From contig NC_014618.1 of the NCBI RefSeq assembly GCF_000164865.1, forward strand, positions 3,410,001 through 3,474,000: a DNA stretch of 64,000 bases, in the 5' to 3' direction. Each line of letters starts with the position of its first letter. The first letter of the stretch is position 1. Source of the DNA: [Enterobacter] lignolyticus SCF1. GTDB taxonomy: Bacteria; Pseudomonadota; Gammaproteobacteria; Enterobacterales; Enterobacteriaceae. The translations under genes and the position numbers were made by a program. Below the pieces are notes generated by a model. It was not told where the DNA came from. It worked only from the letters and a program-made list of their open reading frames with translations, and searched no databases. Positions 8,686 to 16,978 of the stretch are shown here, one piece after another.

Positions 8686-9693
8686 ATGTCGTTTTCCCCT
8701 GTCGCGGCGCGTGCCGTCGCCGTGCCCGGATTAATCCTGTTGCTGCTTTTCGCCGTCACGCTGAGCCTGCTGACCGGCGCCGCTTCACTGCCGGTCGGCG
8801 TAGTCGTGGACGCGTTCAGCGGCCAGTGCCGAAGCGCCGACTGCGCCATCGTGCTCGACGCCCGTCTCCCCCGCACCCTCGCCGGCCTGCTGGCGGGCGG
8901 CGCGCTGGGGCTGGCGGGCGCGCTGATGCAGACCCTCGCCCGCAACCCGCTCGCCGACCCGGGCATCCTTGGCGTTAACGCAGGCGCCAGCTTCGCTATC
9001 GTCCTCGGCGCCGCGCTGCTCGGCCTCTCTTCCCCTCAGCAGCAGCTGCTGCTGGCGTTCTGCGGCGCCTTTATCGCCTCGCTGCTGGTGGCGTTTACCG
9101 GCAGCCAGGGCGGCGGGCAGCTGAGCCCGGTGCGCCTGACGCTGGCGGGCGTAGCGCTCGGCGCGGTGCTGGAAGGTCTGTCGAGCGGTATCGCCCTGCT
9201 TAACCCCGACGTCTACGATCAGCTGCGCTTCTGGCAGGCGGGTTCGCTGGATATTCGCCAGCTCGCCACCCTCAGGGTGGTCTTCCTCCCGGTGCTTATC
9301 GCCACCGCCGTTGCGCTGCTGCTCAGCCGTTCGCTCAATGGCCTGAGCCTCGGCGCCGATACCGCGACCGCGCTGGGCAACAGCGTTGCCCGCACGCAGA
9401 TCCTCGGCCTGCTGACCATTACCGTACTGTGCGGCAGCGCCACCGCCGTCGTCGGCCCCATCGCGTTCGTTGGCCTGATGATGCCGCATATCGCGCGCTG
9501 GCTGGTGGGGGCCGACCACCGCTGGTCGCTGCCGGTTACCCTGCTCGCCACCCCGTCCCTGCTGCTGTTTGCCGATATTATTGGCCGCCTGATCGTGCCG
9601 GGAGAGCTGCGCGTTTCCGTGGTCAGCGCCTTTATCGGCGCGCCGGTGCTGATCTGGCTGGTGCGCCGCCAGCCGCGGGGAGGCCGCGCATGA
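8686..9693 (+). CDS. fepD: Ferric enterobactin ABC permease FepD
   Basis: One of two inner-membrane permease subunits (BtuC/FecCD family) moving ferric enterobactin from FepB into the cytoplasm. It has 335 residues (334 in E. coli) and about 9-10 hydrophobic helices. Family signatures are LPRTLAGLLAGGALGLAGAL, QTLARNPLADPGILGVNAGA and the ATPase contact region VGPIAFVGLMMPHIARWLVG. Its stop overlaps the fepG start by ATGA, so the two are translationally coupled. Confidence 0.96.
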   Translation: MSFSPVAARAVAVPGLILLLLFAVTLSLLTGAASLPVGVVVDAFSGQCRSADCAIVLDARLPRTLAGLLAGGALGLAGALMQTLARNPLADPGILGVNAGASFAIVLGAALLGLSSPQQQLLLAFCGAFIASLLVAFTGSQGGGQLSPVRLTLAGVALGAVLEGLSSGIALLNPDVYDQLRFWQAGSLDIRQLATLRVVFLPVLIATAVALLLSRSLNGLSLGADTATALGNSVARTQILGLLTITVLCGSATAVVGPIAFVGLMMPHIARWLVGADHRWSLPVTLLATPSLLLFADIIGRLIVPGELRVSVVSAFIGAPVLIWLVRRQPRGGRA

Positions 9694-10682
9694 TGGCACC
9701 GTCCCGTCGTCTGGTCGTCACCTGCCTGCTGCTGCTGTCCCTCAGCCTGCTGACGGCCCTTCTGAGCCTGCGCAGCGGCGTCGTGACCCTCGATTTTTCG
9801 CAGGTGTTTGCCGCGCTGCTGGGCGATGCGCCGCGCAGCGTCACGCTGGTGGTGACCGAATGGCGGCTGCCGCGGGTGCTGATGGCGCTGCTGGTAGGCG
9901 CCGCCCTGGGCGTCAGCGGCGCCATGTTTCAGTCGCTGATGCGCAACCCGCTCGGCAGCCCTGACGTGATGGGTTTTAACGTCGGCGCCTGGAGCGGCGT
10001 GCTGGTGGCGATGGTGCTGTTTGGCCAGCATCTGGCGGCCATCACCGCCGCGGCTATGGCCGGTGGCGTCGTCGCGTCGCTGCTGGTCTGGCTGCTGGCC
10101 TGGCGCAACGGTATCGACACCTTCCGGCTTATCATCATTGGCATCGGCATGCGGGCGATGCTGATGGCGTTTAACACCTGGCTGCTGCTGCAGGCGTCGC
10201 TGGAAACCTCGCTGTCCGCCGGGCTGTGGAACGCCGGATCGCTCAACGGCATGACCTGGGCGAAGACCTGGCCCGCCGCGCCGCTGCTGCTGGCGATGCT
10301 GGCGTGCGCCGCGCTGCTGGTGCGCCGGATGCGCCTGCTGGAGATGGGCGACGACAGCGCCTGCGCGCTTGGAGTCAGCGTCGAGCGCTCCCGCCTGCTG
10401 ATGATGCTGGTGGCGGTGCTGCTGACCGCGGCCGCCACGGCGCTCGCCGGACCGATTTCGTTTATCGCGCTGATCGCCCCGCACATCGCCAGACGGCTTT
10501 GCGGCACGGCGCGCTGGGGATTAACCCAGTCGGCGCTGTGCGGCGCGCTGCTGCTGACGCTGGCGGATTTTGGCGCCCAGCGGCTGTTTATGCCGTATCA
10601 GCTGCCGGTCGGCGTGGTGACCGTCAGCCTCGGCGGCCTCTACCTTATCGCGCTGCTTATTCAGGAGTCCCGCAGGAAATGA
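9690..10682 (+). CDS. fepG: Ferric enterobactin ABC permease FepG
   Basis: The second permease subunit, paralogous to FepD. Hallmarks are WRLPRVLMALLVGAALGVSG, FQSLMRNPLGSPDVMGFN and AGPISFIALIAPHIARRLCG. The open frame extends far upstream through fepD. The ATG at 9690 overlaps the fepD stop and gives 330 residues, exactly the E. coli length. The gene overlaps fepC by four bases at its end. Confidence 0.96.
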   Translation: MMAPSRRLVVTCLLLLSLSLLTALLSLRSGVVTLDFSQVFAALLGDAPRSVTLVVTEWRLPRVLMALLVGAALGVSGAMFQSLMRNPLGSPDVMGFNVGAWSGVLVAMVLFGQHLAAITAAAMAGGVVASLLVWLLAWRNGIDTFRLIIIGIGMRAMLMAFNTWLLLQASLETSLSAGLWNAGSLNGMTWAKTWPAAPLLLAMLACAALLVRRMRLLEMGDDSACALGVSVERSRLLMMLVAVLLTAAATALAGPISFIALIAPHIARRLCGTARWGLTQSALCGALLLTLADFGAQRLFMPYQLPVGVVTVSLGGLYLIALLIQESRRK

Positions 10683-11479
10683 CAGACAACACGGCCCGCC
10701 TGCACGGCGAAGCGCTCACGCTGGGCTACGGCAAAACCCCCATCGCCGAGAACCTGAGCGTGGCGATTCCGGACGGCCACTTTACCGCCATTATCGGCCC
10801 CAACGGCTGCGGAAAGTCGACGCTGCTGCGCGCCCTGAGCCGCTTGATGGCGCCGCAGCGCGGCCACGTTTACCTCGACGGCGAGCACATTCAGCGCTTT
10901 GCCAGTAAAGAGGTGGCGAAGCGCATCGGCCTGCTGGCGCAAAACGCCACCACCCCGGGCGACATTACCGTCCAGGAGCTGGTGGCGCGCGGACGCTATC
11001 CGCACCAGCCGCTGTTTACCCGCTGGCGCAAGGAGGATGACGAGGCGGTCAGCCGCGCCATGCAGGCCACCGGCATCACCCATCTGGCCGCGCAGAGCGT
11101 AGACACCCTCTCCGGCGGCCAGCGCCAGCGGACGTGGATTGCGATGGTGCTGGCGCAGGAAACCGCCATTATGCTGCTGGATGAGCCCACCACGTGGCTT
11201 GATATCAGCCACCAGATCGATCTGCTGGAGCTGCTGCGGGAGCTGAATCAGGAGAAAGGCTATACGCTGGCGGCGGTACTGCACGACCTCAATCAGGCCT
11301 GCCGCTACGCCACGCACCTTATCGCCCTGCGCGACGGCAAAATCATCGCCGAGGGGGCGCCGAAAGCGATTGTCACGGCGGAGCTGATTGAGGCGATCTA
11401 CGGGATGCGCTGCACCATTATCGACGACCCGGTGGCGCACACGCCGCTGGTGGTGCCGTTAGGACGCCAGCGGCAATAA
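10679..11479 (+). CDS. fepC: Ferric enterobactin ABC ATPase FepC
   Basis: The ATPase that powers FepDG. It carries Walker A (GPNGCGKST), the signature LSGGQRQRTW, Walker B with catalytic Glu (IMLLDEPTTWLD) and the switch His in LHDLNQAC. The start overlaps the fepG stop (ATGA), giving 266 residues (271 in E. coli). In E. coli fepE follows; here fepC is followed directly by the end of the convergent entF, so fepE is absent. Confidence 0.97.
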   Translation: MTDNTARLHGEALTLGYGKTPIAENLSVAIPDGHFTAIIGPNGCGKSTLLRALSRLMAPQRGHVYLDGEHIQRFASKEVAKRIGLLAQNATTPGDITVQELVARGRYPHQPLFTRWRKEDDEAVSRAMQATGITHLAAQSVDTLSGGQRQRTWIAMVLAQETAIMLLDEPTTWLDISHQIDLLELLRELNQEKGYTLAAVLHDLNQACRYATHLIALRDGKIIAEGAPKAIVTAELIEAIYGMRCTIIDDPVAHTPLVVPLGRQRQ

Positions 11480-11481
11480 TG

Positions 11482-11505
11482 CCCCTCCCCCGGCCGGGAG
11501 AGGGG
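11482..11505. terminator. CCCCTC/GAGGGG hairpin between fepC and entF
   Basis: CCCCTC pairs with GAGGGG, then three more pairs follow past a bulged A, with a short loop. There is no U-run. It is the only structure in the 37-bp gap between the convergent fepC and entF genes and belongs to a set of similar hairpins at 21674 and 25106. Confidence 0.5.
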
Positions 11506-11516
11506 AACGTCCATCC

Positions 11517-14500
11517 TTACCCCAGCGCCTCCCGCAGCACCGGGCCAATCGTCTCGAACGCCTGCGGGGAGACTATCTCCACATGCGCGCAGTCCAGCCG
11601 GTACACGTCCAGCTCCCGCACCCACGGCGCCCAGGCGCTTTGCGGATCGATCCCCGCGGGCAGCGTTTTCTGCGCTGCGAATAGCGTAGCCTTACCGTCA
11701 AACGGCACGCTGTGAGCGGTGGTCAGCAGGCGCACCGCATCGGCGTAGTTGCCCTCAATGGCGGTAAAAAGTTCGCCGGAGGCATTCCCCTGCTGGGCGG
11801 CCAGAAACGCCTCGCGTTCACGGTTAATTTCCGCCAGAACCTCCGGGTCCAGACCGTTCGCCTCTTTTTCCGCCCAGTTTTGCGTCTCCGGCGGCCAGGT
11901 GTCGAGCAGCCCGAGAAACGCGACCGTTTCCCCGCGCTGGCGCAGCCGGGCCGCAATCCCCTGCGCCAGCGTGCCGCCGAGCGAATAGCCGAGCAGGTAG
12001 TACGGGCCGTGCGGCTGCTGCTGCTGCAGGGTGGCGAGGTGGCTGTCGCACAGCGCATCGAGATTTTCCGCTGTCGCCATCGGCCCCGCCGGGCGCGGCG
12101 ACTGAATGCCGGTCACCGCCCAGCGCGGCGCCAGCCAGCGCGCCAGCACGCTGAACTGCCAGGCAAAGCCGGAGGCCGGATGGAAGCAGAACAGCGTCGG
12201 CCCGTCGCCGTCGCGCAGCGGCAGGATAGCCTCATAGCCCAGGCGCTGCGCGCGGCCGTCATCCTGTGTCTCCAGCAGCGCGCTGAGCTTCGCAACGGTT
12301 GAGGAGACCATCACCTGCCCCGGCGTGACCTCGCGCGCAAAGCCGCGGCTGAGCTGGGCGGCCAGGCGCATCGCCAGCAGCGAGTGGCCGCCGAGGGCGA
12401 AGAAGTCGGCGTCCACATCGTCCACCTCGCAGCCGAGCAGGACGCTGAACGCTTGCGCCACGGCCCGCTCGCTGTCCGTTTCCGGCGCGCGCCCGCAAGT
12501 CGTCCGGCTAATCGTCGGCAGCGGCAGCGCTTTACGATCCAGTTTTCCGTTGGCGCTGAGCGGCAGCGACGGCAGCTGCGCCAGCACCACCGGCACCATG
12601 TGCGGCGGGAGCTGTTCACGCAACCGTGCCAGCAGCGCGTCGGTATCCAGCGGCAAGCCGGACTCTGACACCAGATACCCCACCAGCTGACGGGCATCGC
12701 CGCCGACGGCCGCCGCCTGGTTAAAGACGCAGGCATGCGCTACCGCCTGCGCCACGTCCGGCAGGCTCAGCATCACGCGGTCAATGTCGCCAGGTTCGAT
12801 CCGCTGTCCGCGGATTTTGAGCTGGTCATCGCTGCGCCCGAGGTACTCCACCGCGCCGTTATCCAGCCAGCGCGCGACGTCGCCGGTGCGGTACATGCGC
12901 TCGCCGGGGGCGAACGGGTCGGCGATAAAGCGGCTGGCGGTCAGATCGGCGCGCCCCATATAGCCCTGCGCCAGCTGGATGCCGGTGAGATAGAGATCTC
13001 CCGCCACGCCAAACGGCACCGGGCGCATCATGGCGTCGAGAATGCGCAGGCCGGTATTCCACACCGGAAAACCGATCGGCACGCTGTTGCCGACAACCGC
13101 CGCCAGCTCGGAGCCATAAGCCGGGTACCAGCTGACGTCCACCGCCGCCTCCGTCGGGCCGTACAGGTTGTGCAGCGGTACGGCGGTGAGGCGCTCCCAG
13201 TCGCGGCACAGCGCGGTCGGCAGGGCTTCGCCGCTGCAAAACACCCGGCGTAATGAACGGCAACTGTCCACATTGTCGCCGTCAAGGGAGGCGACGAACG
13301 CCGCCAGCATCGACGGGACAAAGTGCGTGGTCGTCACGCCATAGCGGGTGAAGAAGCGCTGCATCGCCTGCGGGTCGCGGTGCGCGTCAGGTTCCGCCAT
13401 CACCAGTTGCGCGCCGACGATAAACGGCCACCAGAATTCCCACACCGACACGTCAAAGCTGCACGGCGTCTTCTGCGCCACCACATCGTCGGCGCCGAGC
13501 GGATAGCGTTCCTGCATCCACAGCAGGCGGTTGACGATCGCCGTTTGTCCGACCATCACGCCTTTCGGGCGGCCGGTAGAGCCGGAGGTAAAAATGATAT
13601 AGGCGGTATGCTCCGGGCGTGACAGCGCCAGCGCGGCGCCGTCGGTCGCCGGCAGCGGTTCGCTATAGCACAGGGTCGCTATCCCCGGGAAGCGGGCGCG
13701 CTGCTCCTCAGAGGTAATCAACAGCGACGGCCGGGCATCCTCCAGCATCATCTGCAGGCGATCGTCCGGGTAGCCGGTATCCAGCGGCAGCCAGGCCGCG
13801 CCGGCCTCGACGATACCGTGCAGCGCCAGGGTCAGGAAGACCGATCGCGGCAGCGCCACCGCCACGCTGTCGCCGGGCTTCACGCCGCGCGCGCGCAGCA
13901 GCGTTGCCAGCGCCACCACCTGCTCGCGCATTTCGCGGTAGCTGAACCGCCAGCGGGCATCCGCCAGCGCCGGGGCATCCGGCGTTCTCATCGCCTGCGC
14001 CGCCGCCAGCGCGCTGAGGGTGGTTTCCGGCAGCATCACATCGGTATCGTTGATCTGCGCAAGCTGCTGATACTCCGCCGCTGAAACCATTTCCACATCG
14101 CCGCAGCGCAGATGCGGGCTGCGGGCGAACTGCGCCAGCATCGCCGACAGCCGCGCCGTATGGCGCTGAAGCTCCGCCTCGTCATAGCGCTGCTTGTTCG
14201 CCAGCACCTCAATGGATAAACCGCCCGCCTCGTCCGGGAACAGCGCCAGCTCAAGATCGTTGACCGGCCCGGTAGCGAGGGTGTGGGTGGTGGCGCTTAC
14301 GCCATCGATAGCCAGCTGATAGTCGAACAGTTTGACGTTAAATACCGGGCCGAACAGCGGCTCGTCCCCGGCGGCTTTACCGCTGTCGCGGACGATTTGC
14401 TCGGCGTCATAGCGCTGATGACGGCGCATTTTTTTCAGCTGCGCCGCCAGCCGCAGCGCCAGCTGCGCCAGCGTTTCTTCGGCTTCAATCGTTACCGCCA

Positions 14501-15386
14501 GCGGCAATACGTTAAGCACCGGGCCGCTGGCGGTCAGCGCGGCGGACCCCAGACGGCGCATGAAGATATAGCCCGCAGACCAGGCGCTGCGTCCGCACAG
14601 GCGGCTAAGCCACAGCGCGGCCAGCGCCAGCGCCAGATCGGCGCGCTGGCACTGCGGCGCGGCGGCGGCAAGCTGGCTGAACGCCTGGGCATCCGCCGTC
14701 ACCTTCAGCCGCCAGACGTCCGTCGTCGCGGCGCGTCCGGGCAGCGGCGCCGCCGACAGCGACGCCGGCGGCGGCAGCTCCCGGCGCTGCTGCGCCCAGA
14801 AGGCGCCATCGCGCTGCCAGCTGTCGCTTTCACGGTAGCGCCGATACTCCTCCACCACCTCCGCAAACGGCGTGAAGGGGGAAGCCGGTAGCGGCTCGCC
14901 GCGCTGCAGGGCGCGATAAATTTGCGCTATCTGCCGGGTAATGGCCGGGAAGCTGAAGCCGTCCACCAGCAGGTGGTGGTAGCGCTGGTACCAGAACCAC
15001 TGATTTTCCGCCACGCGGATCAGCTGATGGCAGAACAGCGGGTTGCCGCTGTCGACGCGCAGATCCTGGAGCAGGTCGGCCTGCATCAGCGCCTGCGCCG
15101 CGGCGTGCGGGTCGCTCGCCGCGCGGACGTCGACAACCGCGGGCGGCGAAAAAACAAGGCTGTCGTCCGGCGCCTGCCAGAGCTCGCCGTCATCCTCGCC
15201 GAAGCGAAAACGCAGGGTATCCGCCTGCTGCAGGCCGACAACGATAGCCTGCCCCAGCAAGGTCGGGTCAATGGCGCCTTCCAGCGCCACATAGTGCGCC
15301 ACGCTCCAGGCATTCGGCAGCGAAGAGAGCTTTTCCGCCATCCAGATCCCCGGCTGCGCCGCCGTCAGGGGTAAACGTTCGGTCAT
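11517..15386 (-). CDS. entF: Enterobactin nonribosomal peptide synthetase EntF
   Basis: Activates L-serine, condenses it with EntB-bound dihydroxybenzoate and cyclises three units into enterobactin. Domains in order: condensation (HHLLVDG at residues 137-143), adenylation (IFTSGSTGRPKGVMVG and later YRTGDVARWL), peptidyl carrier (phosphopantetheine Ser in ALGGHSLLAMRL, about residue 1003) and thioesterase (catalytic Ser in GYSLGGTLAQG). The longest frame starts at 15605, but its first 73 residues lie over ybdZ. The ATG at 15386 has AAGGA upstream and gives 1289 residues against 1293 in E. coli. All active-site motifs are intact. Confidence 0.98.
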   Translation of the reverse strand: MTERLPLTAAQPGIWMAEKLSSLPNAWSVAHYVALEGAIDPTLLGQAIVVGLQQADTLRFRFGEDDGELWQAPDDSLVFSPPAVVDVRAASDPHAAAQALMQADLLQDLRVDSGNPLFCHQLIRVAENQWFWYQRYHHLLVDGFSFPAITRQIAQIYRALQRGEPLPASPFTPFAEVVEEYRRYRESDSWQRDGAFWAQQRRELPPPASLSAAPLPGRAATTDVWRLKVTADAQAFSQLAAAAPQCQRADLALALAALWLSRLCGRSAWSAGYIFMRRLGSAALTASGPVLNVLPLAVTIEAEETLAQLALRLAAQLKKMRRHQRYDAEQIVRDSGKAAGDEPLFGPVFNVKLFDYQLAIDGVSATTHTLATGPVNDLELALFPDEAGGLSIEVLANKQRYDEAELQRHTARLSAMLAQFARSPHLRCGDVEMVSAAEYQQLAQINDTDVMLPETTLSALAAAQAMRTPDAPALADARWRFSYREMREQVVALATLLRARGVKPGDSVAVALPRSVFLTLALHGIVEAGAAWLPLDTGYPDDRLQMMLEDARPSLLITSEEQRARFPGIATLCYSEPLPATDGAALALSRPEHTAYIIFTSGSTGRPKGVMVGQTAIVNRLLWMQERYPLGADDVVAQKTPCSFDVSVWEFWWPFIVGAQLVMAEPDAHRDPQAMQRFFTRYGVTTTHFVPSMLAAFVASLDGDNVDSCRSLRRVFCSGEALPTALCRDWERLTAVPLHNLYGPTEAAVDVSWYPAYGSELAAVVGNSVPIGFPVWNTGLRILDAMMRPVPFGVAGDLYLTGIQLAQGYMGRADLTASRFIADPFAPGERMYRTGDVARWLDNGAVEYLGRSDDQLKIRGQRIEPGDIDRVMLSLPDVAQAVAHACVFNQAAAVGGDARQLVGYLVSESGLPLDTDALLARLREQLPPHMVPVVLAQLPSLPLSANGKLDRKALPLPTISRTTCGRAPETDSERAVAQAFSVLLGCEVDDVDADFFALGGHSLLAMRLAAQLSRGFAREVTPGQVMVSSTVAKLSALLETQDDGRAQRLGYEAILPLRDGDGPTLFCFHPASGFAWQFSVLARWLAPRWAVTGIQSPRPAGPMATAENLDALCDSHLATLQQQQPHGPYYLLGYSLGGTLAQGIAARLRQRGETVAFLGLLDTWPPETQNWAEKEANGLDPEVLAEINREREAFLAAQQGNASGELFTAIEGNYADAVRLLTTAHSVPFDGKATLFAAQKTLPAGIDPQSAWAPWVRELDVYRLDCAHVEIVSPQAFETIGPVLREALG

Positions 15387-15396
15387 CACAGATTCC

Positions 15397-15600
15397 TTAA
15401 TTCGCGTAGTGCGCCGGGGTGAGAGAGGTCCAGCGCGCGGCAAGCCAGGCGCTGCAGTCCTCCGCGTTTTGCGGTTCGCAGACCACCGCCCAGCCTTCCG
15501 GCAGCGCGCACTGCTGCGGCCAGAGGCTGAACTGCTGGCGGGCGTTTTGCAGAATGTAGAACTGCCCCTGCGGGTTATCGAAAGGGTTACTGAATTGCAT
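15397..15600 (-). CDS. ybdZ: MbtH-like protein YbdZ
   Basis: A small partner of the EntF adenylation domain that improves its activity. The 67 residues contain the MbtH-family pattern NPFDNPQGQFYILQNARQQF, then SLWPQQCALPEGW with its conserved Trp and Pro. AGGAG lies six bases before the ATG. It sits 10 bases upstream of entF and 24 bases downstream of fes in the fes-ybdZ-entF operon. E. coli YbdZ has 72 residues; this one is shorter at the C-terminus. Confidence 0.95.
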   Translation of the reverse strand: MQFSNPFDNPQGQFYILQNARQQFSLWPQQCALPEGWAVVCEPQNAEDCSAWLAARWTSLTPAHYAN

Positions 15601-15624
15601 CGCAAACTCCTGTCATAAAACGCC

Positions 15625-16842
15625 TTACGCGCGGCTTTCGCAAAGCGGCAGCCAGAGCTGAATCAGCCCTGCCGTCAGCCCGCCGCGCCAGCACAGCGCG
15701 TCATGACCGCCGTCGACCTGGCGCCAGAAAACCGGCTGCTGCGCCTGCTGTAGCTGTTGTAAAAGCGCCTGATTGGCCTGAAAAATCATCGGTTCGCGCA
15801 CGCCCGCTTCCAGCCAGATACGCAAATTTCCCGGCGACAGCTCGCGGCGCGCCAGCCTGTCGACCAGCGCGCCGCCCGGCTGCGCCCCGCGGGTCGGCCA
15901 CCAGAACGAGCCGGACTGGCTCAGCACGCAGCCAAAGCGCTGCGGCCAGTGAAGCCCGGCAAACATCGCCGCCAGGCCGCCGAAGCTCTGACCGGCGACC
16001 ACGGTGTGCTCGCCGCGATCGCTGAAGGGCGCAAGGCTCTGCACCTGCGGCAGCAGCTCCTGCTGTAGGGCCAGCCAGAAATCGGCGTTGCAGGGAAGCT
16101 CCGCGCTGCGGTGGGGCGTGTCGATGGCGTCGATCAGCAGATAGACCGCGGGCGGCAGCTGGCCTTCGCGGGTGAGCGACGCCAGCGCGGGCCATACCGG
16201 CATGCTCTCGGCCCAGAACTGACCGTCCAGCAGCACCGCCAGCGGCCGTTCAGCAGGCATGTCGCTGCCGGTGGTAAAGATCCATACCCGGCGGGTGTTG
16301 CCCAGATGCCGGCTGCGCCAGTCGATGCACAGCGGCGGCAAGTAGAGCGCATCCGGCGTTTGCCAGCCGGGCTGCGGCGGCGAGAGCGGCAGCGAGAGCG
16401 CGGAGACCGGGTGGCCGCGCCCGCCGCGCCAGCTGTGAGGATTCAACGGGTCGGCAATCGCCTGCGGCAACAGCGCGCGCCAGCCTTCACGCAGCCCCGC
16501 GCTATCCGGGCGCGCGCTGCGGAAAACGTCTGCCGGAAAATCGTCTGTCCGTAAGGAGGGAATCAGGCAATAGCTGCCGCGCCAGCTGGCGGGCAGCGTC
16601 GTTTGCCAGCGCCAGACGTCGGTCCCCGCAAGGCGCTCCAGCGACTGCGGCACCGCATGCTGATGGTGGTCGGTAACGCCGGTGATGTAGATCCACACCC
16701 GCTGAACGGGCGACGTCAGCTCGCTGCCCGCCGGATCCCGCCACCAGAAGGTGACATGGCATGACTCCCCTTCCTGTCGCCACTCCGGGCCGCGTTTACG
16801 CGCCCACCAGGCATTACTTCCTGTCGTTACCGTCTCCGCCAC
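15625..16842 (-). CDS. fes: Enterobactin esterase Fes
   Basis: A cytoplasmic esterase that hydrolyses the trilactone of ferric enterobactin so that iron can be released. The N-terminal domain contains VTFWWRDPAGSE and RVWIYITGVTDHHQ. The alpha/beta-hydrolase domain has the nucleophile Ser in VVAGQSFGG and the catalytic His in VDGGHDALCWRGG. It has 405 residues (about 400 in E. coli). It is the first gene of the fes-ybdZ-entF operon and diverges from fepA around the Fur site at 16889. Confidence 0.96.
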   Translation of the reverse strand: MAETVTTGSNAWWARKRGPEWRQEGESCHVTFWWRDPAGSELTSPVQRVWIYITGVTDHHQHAVPQSLERLAGTDVWRWQTTLPASWRGSYCLIPSLRTDDFPADVFRSARPDSAGLREGWRALLPQAIADPLNPHSWRGGRGHPVSALSLPLSPPQPGWQTPDALYLPPLCIDWRSRHLGNTRRVWIFTTGSDMPAERPLAVLLDGQFWAESMPVWPALASLTREGQLPPAVYLLIDAIDTPHRSAELPCNADFWLALQQELLPQVQSLAPFSDRGEHTVVAGQSFGGLAAMFAGLHWPQRFGCVLSQSGSFWWPTRGAQPGGALVDRLARRELSPGNLRIWLEAGVREPMIFQANQALLQQLQQAQQPVFWRQVDGGHDALCWRGGLTAGLIQLWLPLCESRA

Positions 16843-16888
16843 GTTAACCCCGCGCTATGTATTGTTTTTTTTCGAACTGTAAAAAATT

Positions 16889-16912
16889 ATTGATAATATT
16901 ATTGATAACTAT
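16889..16912. promoter_or_regulatory. Overlapping Fur hexamers between fes and fepA
   Basis: The array GATAAT, ATTATT (reverse) and GATAAC at 16892-16909 is the extended form of the Fur site, in an AT-rich gap about 70 bases before fepA and about 50 before fes. The E. coli fes-fepA intergenic region carries a comparable Fur site. The exact register is uncertain. Confidence 0.8.
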
Positions 16913-16978
16913 TTGCATTTGCAATAGCGTATTGACGCGCGTTTTTTTGGGAAAGTTAAACTCACAGCAGGGCTCATA

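Noticed and set aside
9219..10484. 421-codon minus-strand frame
   Set aside because: It is opposite fepD and fepG and is rich in His/Gln/Arg; it is a shadow frame.
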